Positions 1 through 6,796 of a stretch of 7,955 nucleotides of DNA are shown one piece after another. Origin of the DNA: Acidimicrobiales bacterium (lineage in GTDB: Bacteria > Actinomycetota > Acidimicrobiia > Acidimicrobiales > Bog-793); contig JASHRK010000189.1 in the NCBI GenBank assembly GCA_030037405.1, positions 1 through 7,955 on the forward strand, read 5' to 3'. The notes under the pieces were generated by a model. That model searched no databases, was not told the origin of the DNA, and saw only the letters and a list, made by a program, of their open reading frames with translations. Every line of letters starts with the position of its first letter. The first letter of the stretch is position 1. The translations under genes were made by a program, and so were the position numbers.

Positions 1-871
1 CGTCCTCGAGGTCGAAGGCGAGGCCGCCGTAGCCGTGGCGGGAGAGGGCGAGGCAGGCGTTCGGCCCGACGAGGACCTCACCCTGCACGGTCTTGGTGAG
101 ATGGATGCCGAGAAACGGGTACCTCGGGTCCGGAACCGGGTACACGAGCCCTTGCACGAGGTGACGTGCCGAGGGCACGAGGCGGTAGTACGAGCCACGA
201 AACGGCACGATCCGCGGCTCCGGATCGCCCCCCGAGCGCACCGCCAACCTGTCCGACTGCATCCCGGCGCAGACGATCGCGAAGTCGCAGGCGATGTCGC
301 CTTCGCTCTCTCCCTGCAAGCTCAGGCGAACCTCGCCTCTCTTGGCGACGGCCGAGGCGACCTCCGTCGCGACGAGGAGCTTGCCCCCCTCGGCTACTTC
401 TGCCGCCAGGCTGGTGGTCACCGCCGAGAAGTCGACGACCGCCGTAGTGGGGGAGTAGAGGGCTCGTAGCCCTGCGACGTGCGGCTCGATCTCGGCAAGC
501 TCGGAGGGGCCGACGAGCCTGAGCCCGGGGACGCCGTTTGCCGTGCCCCGCTCGAGCAAGGCATCGAGGCGCCCGAGCTCCCGCTCCTCGACGGCGACGA
601 CGACCTTGCCGCAGGTGTCGACGGGGATGGAGCGCTCCTCGCAGTAGCTCTTCATGAGCCGAGCGCCCTCGAGGCAGAGAGCGGCCTTGAGCGAGCCCGG
701 CTCGTAGTAGAGGCCGGAGTGGATCACCCCGCTGTTGTGGCTGCTTTGGTGCATGCCGGGGGAGGGCTCCCTCTCGATCACGACGACCTCTCCCGCCCGT
801 CCGTCCGAGAGCAGCTGCCTTGCCACCGCCAGGCCGACGATTCCGGCGCCGACGACTGCTACCCGTTTCAC
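1..871 (-). CDS. lhgO: L-2-hydroxyglutarate oxidase, FAD-dependent (3' end cut by window edge)
   Basis: FAD-dependent oxidoreductase of the DAO fold that oxidises L-2-hydroxyglutarate to 2-oxoglutarate, removing a side product of central metabolism. The first 290 residues are present; the family is about 400 long, so roughly the last quarter lies off the left edge. Seen: N-terminal dinucleotide-binding loop GAGIVG at residues 8-13; a glutamate at the end of the second strand (VIE, 31-33); the LhgO block HNSGVIHSGLYYEPGS (45-60); DTCGK (85-89); PFRGSYYRL (223-231); and YPVPDPRYPFLGIHLTK (244-260) followed by VGPNA (268-272). The start is GTG at 871, because the protein begins directly with the Rossmann strand and AAGGAG lies 6 bases upstream. 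It is divergent from the hydrolase gene. No frameshift is seen. Family assignment is firm; the substrate rests on family similarity. Confidence 0.93.
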   Translation of the reverse strand, partial: MKRVAVVGAGIVGLAVARQLLSDGRAGEVVVIEREPSPGMHQSSHNSGVIHSGLYYEPGSLKAALCLEGARLMKSYCEERSIPVDTCGKVVVAVEERELGRLDALLERGTANGVPGLRLVGPSELAEIEPHVAGLRALYSPTTAVVDFSAVTTSLAAEVAEGGKLLVATEVASAVAKRGEVRLSLQGESEGDIACDFAIVCAGMQSDRLAVRSGGDPEPRIVPFRGSYYRLVPSARHLVQGLVYPVPDPRYPFLGIHLTKTVQGEVLVGPNACLALSRHGYGGLAFDLED

Positions 872-925
872 GGCCGGCTCCTTCGGGTCGTTGTCGTGTC
901 TCGCGACGACCCTACACTCGCCGCC
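872..925. promoter_or_regulatory. Divergent promoter region between lhgO and the CocE-like hydrolase gene
   Basis: Only 54 bases separate two divergent start codons. On the plus strand, TTGTCG (891-896), a 16-base spacer and TACACT (913-918) form a plausible -35/-10 pair. The -10 ends 7 bases before the ATG at 926, so transcription would start at or beside the A of the ATG, giving a leaderless mRNA. This fits the lack of any Shine-Dalgarno sequence before 926. On the minus strand, TAGGGT (914 down to 909) is a possible -10 for lhgO without a clear -35; it would give a leader of about 30 bases carrying the AAGGAG site. The two -10 boxes share bases 913-914. These calls come from pattern reading only. 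Confidence 0.5.
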
Positions 926-2620
926 ATGAGCTACCACCCGGCTGCCACCGAGGTGCACGTGCCCTTCTCGATCCCGACGGGCACGGCGGATCGTGCGCCG
1001 TCGGTCGAGCTGATCGGCGACCTCTACGCGACGACCCGCGACGGGGTCCTTCTCGGTGCCGACGTCTACTTACCAGGCGGCCTCGCTCCGGCCCCGGCCG
1101 TCCTCGTCCGGCAGCCGTACGGCAGGCGCACGCCCGACATGGGCTTCGCCGAGGTCGGGAGGTTCTTTGCCAGCAAGGGGTACGCCTGCGTGGTGCAAGA
1201 CGTCCGCGGGAAGTTCTCCTCGGGGGGCGAGTTCGACCCGGGGGCGAACGAGGTGGAGGACGGCTACGACACCGTGGAATGGGTCGTGGCGCAGCCTTGG
1301 TGCGACGGGCGCGTGGGTTGCTGGGGGGAGTCCTATTACGGCCTTACGAGCTACGCGGCGGCGATGAGCGGCCATCCGGCCATCGCCTGTATCGCTCCCG
1401 GCGACATCGGGACCGACAGGAGGGCGTGCTGGCTGCGGCAGGGTGCGTTTCTTCTCAACACGGCCGGGTACTGGGCGATGGCGATGGACTCCAAGGAGTA
1501 CGCCGAGACGGCGGGGGTGGACGCCTACCGGCTGCCGCTTGTCGAGATGCCGCAAAGCGTCGGGCTCGAGGGCGCCTTCTTTCGCACCCTCGTCGAGCAC
1601 TTCGACGACGTCGAGTGGTGGAAGCGTCACGGCCTCGCCGGGCGCCTCGGCGAGGTGCGGGTGCCCGTGCTCTCCTGGACGGGCTGGTACGACAACTACC
1701 TGGGTCCGCAGCTCTCGGACTACGCCGAGCTCCTGGCGCGGCATCCCAGACCGGAGACAGTCCATCTCCTCGCCGGTCCCTGGGACCACGACGGGTCGGC
1801 CGACTACACCGACCACGCCGTCTGCCAGCCCCTCCCGCCGACGGCGCAGCACCGCTGGGACACCTACCAGATGTTCTTCGACCACTACCTCATGGGGCTG
1901 GACAACGGCTTCGGAGAGGGCGGCACCGTGGAGCTGTTCACGCTCGGGGCGAACCAGTGGGTCTTCGAACCGGCCTGGCCGCCGCCCGACGCTCGCCCGG
2001 CTGCCTGCTACCTGCGCGGGGACGGAGCCCTCTCCTTCGAGGCGCCAGGTGCCGAAGAGCCGCCTGACCACTTTTCCTACGACCCGGCCGATCCTCTGCC
2101 CGAGACGGTCGGGCGCGACTGCTGGGCGCTCTGCACCACCCTGTCGGACCGCCGCCGGCTGGACGGACGAAAGGATGTCCTCCGCTATCTGAGCGAGCCG
2201 CTCGCCGAGGACCTCACGCTCTGCGGGCCGCTATCTGCGTCGCTCTTCGCGGCAACGAGCGCCACCGACACCGACTTCACCGTCGCCCTCTGCGACGTCT
2301 TCGAGGACGGCACCGTGAACACGATCCAGGACGGCATCGTCCGCGCCCGGTACCGCTGCGGTCTCGACGATCCCTCGCCGGTCGAGCCGGGCAGCGTCTA
2401 CGAGTATCGCATCGACCTCTTCGCGACGAGCTACCGCGTATCGCGCGGGCACCGGCTCCGAGTCGACGTCTCGTCGAGCAACTTCGACCGCTACGACCGC
2501 AACACGAACTCAGGGGAGCCCTTCGGCATCTCCGACAGGCTCGTCGTGGCAGAGCAGACGATCCACCATTCTCGAGGACGTGCCTCCCATTTGGTGCTGT
2601 CCGTGGTAACAGGTCGTTGA
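926..2620 (+). CDS. CocE/NonD-family alpha/beta hydrolase (X-Pro dipeptidyl-peptidase S15-like)
   Basis: Serine hydrolase of 564 residues, the usual length for the CocE (cocaine esterase, about 574) group, which cleaves esters or amides; the substrate here is unknown. Seen: alpha/beta-hydrolase core (about 30-300); oxyanion-side block VRQPYGR (61-67); nucleophile elbow GCWGESYYGL with Ser136; candidate acid Asp256 in GWYDNY; candidate base His288 in GPWDHD. The C-terminal jelly-roll domain typical of the family follows (about 415-564), with DTDFTVALCDVFEDG (448-462), the DGIVRARYR block (469-477) and SSSNFDRYDRN (516-526). No signal peptide is seen, so it is probably cytoplasmic. The frame stays open upstream to 479, but that part is antisense to lhgO; ATG 926 is chosen because the domain starts there and a leaderless promoter fits. 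First gene of the plus-strand run, 31 bases before the transporter gene. Confidence 0.92.
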   Translation: MSYHPAATEVHVPFSIPTGTADRAPSVELIGDLYATTRDGVLLGADVYLPGGLAPAPAVLVRQPYGRRTPDMGFAEVGRFFASKGYACVVQDVRGKFSSGGEFDPGANEVEDGYDTVEWVVAQPWCDGRVGCWGESYYGLTSYAAAMSGHPAIACIAPGDIGTDRRACWLRQGAFLLNTAGYWAMAMDSKEYAETAGVDAYRLPLVEMPQSVGLEGAFFRTLVEHFDDVEWWKRHGLAGRLGEVRVPVLSWTGWYDNYLGPQLSDYAELLARHPRPETVHLLAGPWDHDGSADYTDHAVCQPLPPTAQHRWDTYQMFFDHYLMGLDNGFGEGGTVELFTLGANQWVFEPAWPPPDARPAACYLRGDGALSFEAPGAEEPPDHFSYDPADPLPETVGRDCWALCTTLSDRRRLDGRKDVLRYLSEPLAEDLTLCGPLSASLFAATSATDTDFTVALCDVFEDGTVNTIQDGIVRARYRCGLDDPSPVEPGSVYEYRIDLFATSYRVSRGHRLRVDVSSSNFDRYDRNTNSGEPFGISDRLVVAEQTIHHSRGRASHLVLSVVTGR

Positions 2621-2651
2621 CGGCGGGGCCGGGAAAGTCGCTGCCGGAGCC

Positions 2652-3950
2652 TTGACGAGGGGGGCAGGAGGCGGGCGCCGTGGGGAGACGCCTCCTCGTG
2701 CCCGTGGAGTCCTGCTCTGGCTCCTCGGCTTCGACCTGCGCGTCACCCTCCTCGCCCTGCCTCCTCTGCTTCCGACCGTCTCGCGCGCTCTCCGGCTCGA
2801 CCAGACGATGATCGGAGCGATCACGAACCTCCCCGTGCTCCTCCTCGGGGTCGCCTCCGTGCTCGGCTCCGTCGTCATCGGTCGTCTCGGCACGAGGCGC
2901 GCCGTCATAGCAGGCCTTGTGGTGGAGGCGGTTGCCGGCGCCCTCCGTGGCGTCGGGTCCGATGTCGCCGTCCTCTTCGCATGTACGTTCGCCATGGGCA
3001 TCGGCATCGCTGTCCTGCAACCTGCCCTGCCAACCCTCTGCCGCGAATGGCGACCGGAGGCCGTCGGCACCGCCACAGCCCTCTACGGCAACGGGCTCCT
3101 CGTCGGCGAGGCGCTTGCCGCCTCCGTCACCCTGCCGGTCTTGCTCAAGGTGACGGGGAGCTGGCCTGCGAGCCTTGCCCTCTGGTCGGCGCCCGTCGCC
3201 TTCGCCGTAGTCCTCGCCCTCGGCGTCGACGCCGGGATGCCCGGCTCGCAGAGAGGATCCTCTGCCGACCTGCCGGGGGCGGAGCCGGGAGCCGAGGGGG
3301 GCCCTTCTCGCCCGAGCATCCCGGCAAGGCCTCGCTGGCCGAACTGGAAGGACGGGCTGACCTGGAGGCTCGGACTCATCCAAGGAGGCGCCTCCACGGT
3401 CTACTTCGCGGCGAACGCCTTTCTTCCCGGCTATCTCCACGCCACGGGGCACGGCAACCTCGTCGGGGCCGCCCTCGCAGCGCTCAACATAAGCCAGCTG
3501 CCGGCATCGGCGCTCCTCCTCGTGTATGCCCACCGCCTCGTCGGGCGCCGCTGGCCGCTCGTGACGCTCGCCCTCGTCCTCATCGGCGCCTCGGCCGGGC
3601 TTCTCGTGGCCCCGGCTCCGGTCATGCTCGTCCTCGTCGGTGTCACAGGATTCACGACCGCCTCCATGCTCCTTCTCACTCTTGCGCTGCCGGCTGCTCT
3701 CTCCTCGCCCGCCGAGGTGGCGCCGCTCTCGGCGGGCATGTTCACGATCGGCTACTCGATGGCCTTCCTCCTGCCGCTCCTCGGTGGGCTGGCCTCGGAC
3801 GCGACGTCCTCCATCCGCCTCACCCTCCTCCCGGCCCTTGCCGGTGCCGCCATAGCGACCCTGGCGGCCGCCCCCGGGTCTCTTGAGCGGGCGGGAGAGC
3901 TCAAGTATCTTCGCCGCTATCAGGCGTCCAAAGACACGAGGCAGCTGTGA
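2652..3950 (+). CDS. MFS transporter, CynX/NimT-like
   Basis: Integral membrane protein of 432 residues with about 12 hydrophobic segments (approximately 20-42, 56-78, 84-100, 104-126, 145-165, 172-192, 240-260, 270-293, 302-319, 322-345, 356-381, 388-407) and a long polar loop at 193-235 between the two six-helix halves. The first helix carries FDLRVTLLALPPLLP (27-41), resembling the LRP-type signature of the CynX/NimT (cyanate, 2-nitroimidazole) group. GRLGTRR (77-83) is the loop 2-3 motif of MFS carriers. The substrate cannot be told from sequence. The start is TTG 2652, the only ATG/GTG/TTG codon between the in-frame TAA at 2607 and the first helix; GGAG lies only 2 bases upstream, so initiation may be weak or coupled to the hydrolase gene. 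The stop codon overlaps the GTG start of the next gene (GTGA, 3947-3950). Confidence 0.87.
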   Translation: MTRGAGGGRRGETPPRARGVLLWLLGFDLRVTLLALPPLLPTVSRALRLDQTMIGAITNLPVLLLGVASVLGSVVIGRLGTRRAVIAGLVVEAVAGALRGVGSDVAVLFACTFAMGIGIAVLQPALPTLCREWRPEAVGTATALYGNGLLVGEALAASVTLPVLLKVTGSWPASLALWSAPVAFAVVLALGVDAGMPGSQRGSSADLPGAEPGAEGGPSRPSIPARPRWPNWKDGLTWRLGLIQGGASTVYFAANAFLPGYLHATGHGNLVGAALAALNISQLPASALLLVYAHRLVGRRWPLVTLALVLIGASAGLLVAPAPVMLVLVGVTGFTTASMLLLTLALPAALSSPAEVAPLSAGMFTIGYSMAFLLPLLGGLASDATSSIRLTLLPALAGAAIATLAAAPGSLERAGELKYLRRYQASKDTRQL

Positions 3951-5247
3951 AGACTGGCCGGATGGCCACCGTCTCACGCGTGGCTGCGGGCCGATCCTGG
4001 CTGCGTCCCTGGTGGCGGTGCTCCTTCCTGCCGGCTCGCTTCTCCCGGGCGGCTCGCTTCTCCCGGGCGCCGGCGCCTCTCGAGCCGGGAGCCTTCGCCT
4101 CTCGCCCTCGTCGCTCATCGACGGCGGCTTTCTCACCTTCACCTACACCGCCCCCGCCGGCAAGGTGAGCTCCACGAACTGGATAGGCGTCTCCTCCGCC
4201 GCCAAGCCCTCGCCCTACGACTACGTCGTCTACGAGTACGCCGGAGGGCGGCACGGCCGCCTCCTTCTCAGCACGTCGTCGCTCGGGGCGGGCAAGTGGG
4301 TCGGTTACTACGCCTACAAGAACGGCTACAAGGAGCTGACCCGACCCGTTCCCTTCACAGTGCGAGCGGCGCCGAAGGCGCCCACCTATGCGACGCCGCG
4401 CTACGCCGGCGAGGTCGGCGCGTCAGGCAAGGGACGCCTCTCCGAGCCCGAGGGGGTTGCCCTCTCGCCCTCGGGAACGGTGTGGGTGGCGGACACAGGC
4501 GCCAACCGCGTCGTCGAGCTCAGCGCCCGGGGGAAGCTGCTCGAGTCCTTCGGCAGGCTCGGCGACGGCCTCGGCACCCTCGACCAGCCTGAGGCGATCG
4601 CCCTCTCGGGCGCGGGCGACGTCTTCGTCGCCGACACGGGCGCGGGGCGCGTCGAAGAGTTCTCCCCCGATGGCAGGTGGCTGCGCAACATCGGCCGGCC
4701 GGGATCGGGAAAGGCAGAGTTCGAGGAGCCGGAGGGGATCGCCGTCGGCCCCCACGGCACTCTCTACGTCGCCGACAACCAGAACAACCGTGTGGAGGAG
4801 TTCTCTGCCGCAACCGGCCGCTACCGCGGCGAGATAACGAGCGAGATGGCCGCCCCCCAGGACATCTCCGTCGACTCCCGCGGCGACCTGTGGGTCGCCG
4901 ACAACGGGGAGGCCGACGTCACCGACGACTTCGTCGTCGAGTACTCCCCGCAGGGCGCCCCGCTCTTGAGCGTCGGTATCGAGGAGAGCGACCAGCTCGG
5001 AGGGATGTCCAATCCGGCAGCGGTGGCGACGTCGCCCTCCGGCGAGGTATTCGTCACGGAACCGGACTTCGACTACATCCAGGAGTTCTCGCCTTACGGC
5101 GTCTACATGGGGGCGTTCGGGGCGCAGGCGCACGGGCCGGGGGACGTGAGCTTCCCTCAGCAGCTCGTCGTCTCCTCCTCGGGTCGCGTCCTCGTCGCCG
5201 ACAGCGGCGACAACCGCATCGCCGAGTTCCAGCTGAGGCACACATGA
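3883..5247 (+). CDS. Secreted NHL-repeat beta-propeller with N-terminal Ig-like domain; start region probably frame-broken
   Basis: Numbering follows the unbroken frame, 454 codons from TTG 3883. Seen: a hydrophobic signal segment ILAASLVAVLLPAG (38-51) and a Sec-type cleavage region near GASRA/GS (64-70). An Ig-like domain (about 70-160) follows, with TFTYTAP and NWIGVSS. Six NHL repeats start near 186, 233, 279, 322, 375 and 422, each with a P..(I/V)A(V/L)...G..(W/Y/F)VAD...(N/R)RV.EF pattern; together they make a six-bladed propeller, a fold usually used for binding or scaffolding. TTG 3883 would overlap the transporter gene by 68 bases and has no good ribosome site. GTG 3947 has GAGG 5 bases upstream and overlaps the transporter stop, but lies in another frame; one extra G near 3988-3990 would join it to the signal peptide. 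Translationally coupled to the phospholipase gene. Fold is firm; partner is unknown. Confidence 0.85.
   Translation: MSGRESSSIFAAIRRPKTRGSCEDWPDGHRLTRGCGPILAASLVAVLLPAGSLLPGGSLLPGAGASRAGSLRLSPSSLIDGGFLTFTYTAPAGKVSSTNWIGVSSAAKPSPYDYVVYEYAGGRHGRLLLSTSSLGAGKWVGYYAYKNGYKELTRPVPFTVRAAPKAPTYATPRYAGEVGASGKGRLSEPEGVALSPSGTVWVADTGANRVVELSARGKLLESFGRLGDGLGTLDQPEAIALSGAGDVFVADTGAGRVEEFSPDGRWLRNIGRPGSGKAEFEEPEGIAVGPHGTLYVADNQNNRVEEFSAATGRYRGEITSEMAAPQDISVDSRGDLWVADNGEADVTDDFVVEYSPQGAPLLSVGIEESDQLGGMSNPAAVATSPSGEVFVTEPDFDYIQEFSPYGVYMGAFGAQAHGPGDVSFPQQLVVSSSGRVLVADSGDNRIAEFQLRHT
3938..3949 (+). promoter_or_regulatory. Ribosome binding site and GTG start at the transporter/propeller junction
   Basis: GAGG at 3938-3941 stands 5 bases before GTG 3947, whose last two bases are also the first two bases of the transporter's TGA stop (3948-3950). 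This is a classic translational-coupling layout. The unit GAGGCAGCTGTGA closely matches the start units GAGGCACACATGA and GAGGCAGACATGA at the next junction. From this GTG the first residues are MKTGRMATVSRVAAG, a normal positively charged signal-peptide head, but the hydrophobic part continues in a different frame. The site is therefore the strongest evidence that the annotated upstream TTG is not the true start. Confidence 0.6.
4033..4068 (+). repeat. Perfect 18-bp tandem duplication in the signal-peptide region
   Basis: Two identical adjacent copies of an 18-base unit, at 4033-4050 and 4051-4068, each encode the six residues GSLLPG. The preceding residues LLPA resemble a diverged third copy, so the signal-peptide end reads LLPAGS, LLPGGS, LLPGAG. 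The unit is a multiple of three, so copy-number change would keep the reading frame. It would lengthen or shorten the hydrophobic and cleavage region of the propeller's export signal. Confidence 0.9.
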
Positions 5248-5294
5248 ACGAGGCAGAGATGAGCAAGGCACGCATAAGCGAGGCAGACATGATC
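5235..5294 (+). repeat. Four tandem 15-bp units, three carrying GAGG plus ATG: reiterated translation-start module
   Basis: Exactly 15-base period at 5235, 5250, 5265 and 5280: GAGGCACACATGAAC, GAGGCAGAGATGAGC, AAGGCACGCATAAGC and GAGGCAGACATGATC. Units 1, 2 and 4 each place GAGG 5 bases before an in-frame ATG (5244, 5259, 5289). Unit 3 has decayed to AAGG and ATA. In the phospholipase frame the units read EAHMN, EAEMS, KARIS, EADMI. Unit 1 also contains the stop of the propeller gene (TGA 5245-5247). Three potential initiation sites therefore exist for the phospholipase, all upstream of its Tat motif. Confidence 0.9.
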
Positions 5295-6752
5295 GGAGAC
5301 GAGCGCCCGGATGGCGCGACACTGACGAGGCGCCAGGTTCTCCGGGGCGCCGGCGTGCTCGGCGGCCTGGCCGTGAGCGCTCTGGCGCTGCCGCCCAACC
5401 TGCGGAGGATGCTCGCCATGACGGGCGGGACGCCGGCGAAGGGCAGCTTGAAGGACATAGAGCACATCGTCATCCTGATGCAGGAGAACCGGAGCTTCGA
5501 CGAGTACCTGGGCACCCTGCCGGGTGTCCGCGGCTTCCACGACACCTCGATCAAGCTTCCGAGCGGCGAGTCGGTCTTCAAGCAGCCGGCGCCCTGGCGC
5601 CCCGACGGCTACCTCACGCCCTGGGCCTACGACACGAAGACCACGGCCGCGCAGTCCGCCTACTCTCTCAGCCACACCTGGACCAGCCAGCACATGGCCT
5701 GGAACAACGGCGAGATGAACGGTTGGATACACGCCAAGGGTCAGCAGACCATGTCGTACTTCACGACCGAGGAGATACCGTTCCACACGACGCTCGCCGA
5801 GGCGTTCACCGTCTGCGACGGCTATCACTGCTCGGTTCTCGGCCCGACCAATCCCAACCGGCTCTACATGTGGACCGGCACGATAGACCCCGAAGGCAAG
5901 GCGGGTGGGCCCGTGTACAACGACGCCCCGGCCGCCGACGATCCCTACCTTCGCTGGACGACGTACGCCGAACGCCTCGAGGAGGCGGGCATCTCCTGGC
6001 AGGTGTACCAGGAGAACGACAACTACGACGACAACGCCCTCGCCTGGTTCGAGCAGTTCGCCAAGGCATCGCCGGGCTCTCCCCTCTACGAGCGCGGCAT
6101 GACGAAACGTCCGGCCGGGTGGTTCGAGCACGACGCCGTGACGGGCCAGCTCCCCCAGGTGTCGTGGCTCGTCGCCCCCTCTGCCCAGACCGAGCACCCC
6201 AACTACACCCCTGCCGCCGGGGCCGTCTACATCGCATCGGCCCTCGACGCCATCGCCTCGAACGAGGACCTGTGGATGAAGACCGCCTTCATCCTCACCT
6301 ACGACGAGAACGACGGCCATTTCGACCACGTGACTCCGCTGACCCCGCCGGAGGGCACGCCCGACGAGTTCATCTTCAAGGCACCCATCGGGCTCGGCTT
6401 CCGGGTGCCCACCATCGTGGTCTCGCCCTGGACGGTGGGGGGGTACGTCTGCTCTCAAACCTACGACCACACGTCGCTCATCCGGCTCCTCGAGAGGAGG
6501 TTCGGAGTGGAAGAGCCGAACATAAGCGGCTGGCGCCGCAAGACCGTCGGCGATCTGACCGAGGTCTTCGACTTCGAGAGCGCTTCGCCCTTCCCGGCTG
6601 GCCATGCTGCCCTCAGGGTCGAGAGCACGGTGGACAACCTCCTCGTCGTCGAGGAGCAGATCGCCCGCCTTCCAGCGCCGGTCGCACCTTTGAAGAACGA
6701 AGCCTTCCCCCCGGCCTACGCCGACGTGAGGAGCTTCAAGCAGCGAGCGTGA
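5244..6752 (+). CDS. Tat-exported phospholipase C / phosphoesterase family protein
   Basis: Bacterial phospholipase C/acid phosphatase family (PF04185), which hydrolyses phosphodiesters or phosphomonoesters of lipids outside the cytoplasm. Length is 502 residues, like mycobacterial PlcA-D, and without the extra C-terminal domains of the longer Pseudomonas PlcH/PlcN type. Seen: twin-arginine signal TRRQVLRGAG (28-37) and hydrophobic stretch to about residue 50; hallmark MQENRSFDEYLG (79-90); SHTWTSQHMAWNNGEMNGW (143-161); GPTNPNRLYMWTG (200-212), where the family nucleophile is expected; TYDENDGHFDH (352-362), SPWTVGGYV (394-402) and DHTSLIRLLERRF (408-420), the usual metal and active-site blocks. 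ATG 5244 overlaps the propeller stop (ATGA); ATGs 5259 and 5289 are equally well placed in a 15-bp repeat. The frame is open far upstream, but that part is the propeller gene. Headgroup specificity is unknown. Confidence 0.93.
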   Translation: MNEAEMSKARISEADMIGDERPDGATLTRRQVLRGAGVLGGLAVSALALPPNLRRMLAMTGGTPAKGSLKDIEHIVILMQENRSFDEYLGTLPGVRGFHDTSIKLPSGESVFKQPAPWRPDGYLTPWAYDTKTTAAQSAYSLSHTWTSQHMAWNNGEMNGWIHAKGQQTMSYFTTEEIPFHTTLAEAFTVCDGYHCSVLGPTNPNRLYMWTGTIDPEGKAGGPVYNDAPAADDPYLRWTTYAERLEEAGISWQVYQENDNYDDNALAWFEQFAKASPGSPLYERGMTKRPAGWFEHDAVTGQLPQVSWLVAPSAQTEHPNYTPAAGAVYIASALDAIASNEDLWMKTAFILTYDENDGHFDHVTPLTPPEGTPDEFIFKAPIGLGFRVPTIVVSPWTVGGYVCSQTYDHTSLIRLLERRFGVEEPNISGWRRKTVGDLTEVFDFESASPFPAGHAALRVESTVDNLLVVEEQIARLPAPVAPLKNEAFPPAYADVRSFKQRA

Positions 6753-6763
6753 CTTCGCCCTTT

Positions 6764-6796
6764 GCCCGGCTCAGCTCCGGCCCGAGCCGGCCGGGC
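6764..6796. terminator. Possible hairpin between the convergent phospholipase and SAM hydrolase genes
   Basis: CCGGCTC (6766-6772) and GAGCCGG (6784-6790) form a 7-bp GC-rich stem with an 11-base loop. It lies 13 bases after the phospholipase stop and overlaps the last codons of the convergent gene, whose stop is at 6771-6773. There is no T-run on either side, so it is at best a weak or Rho-assisted bidirectional terminator. The two genes are only 18 bases apart. Confidence 0.3.

Noticed and set aside
479..925. Upstream extension of the hydrolase frame to 479
   Set aside because: It is antisense to lhgO, whose conserved blocks are unmistakable on the minus strand, and the hydrolase domain needs nothing before ATG 926.
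820..2067. Second plus-strand open frame over the hydrolase gene
   Set aside because: Arg/Pro-rich shadow product without motifs, whereas the frame from 926 has the full catalytic and jelly-roll signatures.
4066..4077. 12-bp palindrome GGCGCCGGCGCC
   Set aside because: Short and made only of G and C in a GC-rich coding repeat; expected by chance.
2277..4142. Long minus-strand open frame (621 codons) opposite the hydrolase end and the transporter gene
   Set aside because: Arg/Glu/Gly-rich low-complexity product with no domain pattern; it is the antisense of clear coding sequence, and GC-rich third positions remove stops from the shadow frame.
4677..5243. Upstream extension of the phospholipase frame to 4677
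   Set aside because: It lies over the NHL propeller in another frame and reads as Arg-rich shadow sequence; the Tat signal defines the true N-terminus after 5244.
5157..6605. Minus-strand open frame of 482 codons opposite the phospholipase gene
   Set aside because: No recognisable motifs; the plus strand carries an intact PF04185 protein with all family blocks.
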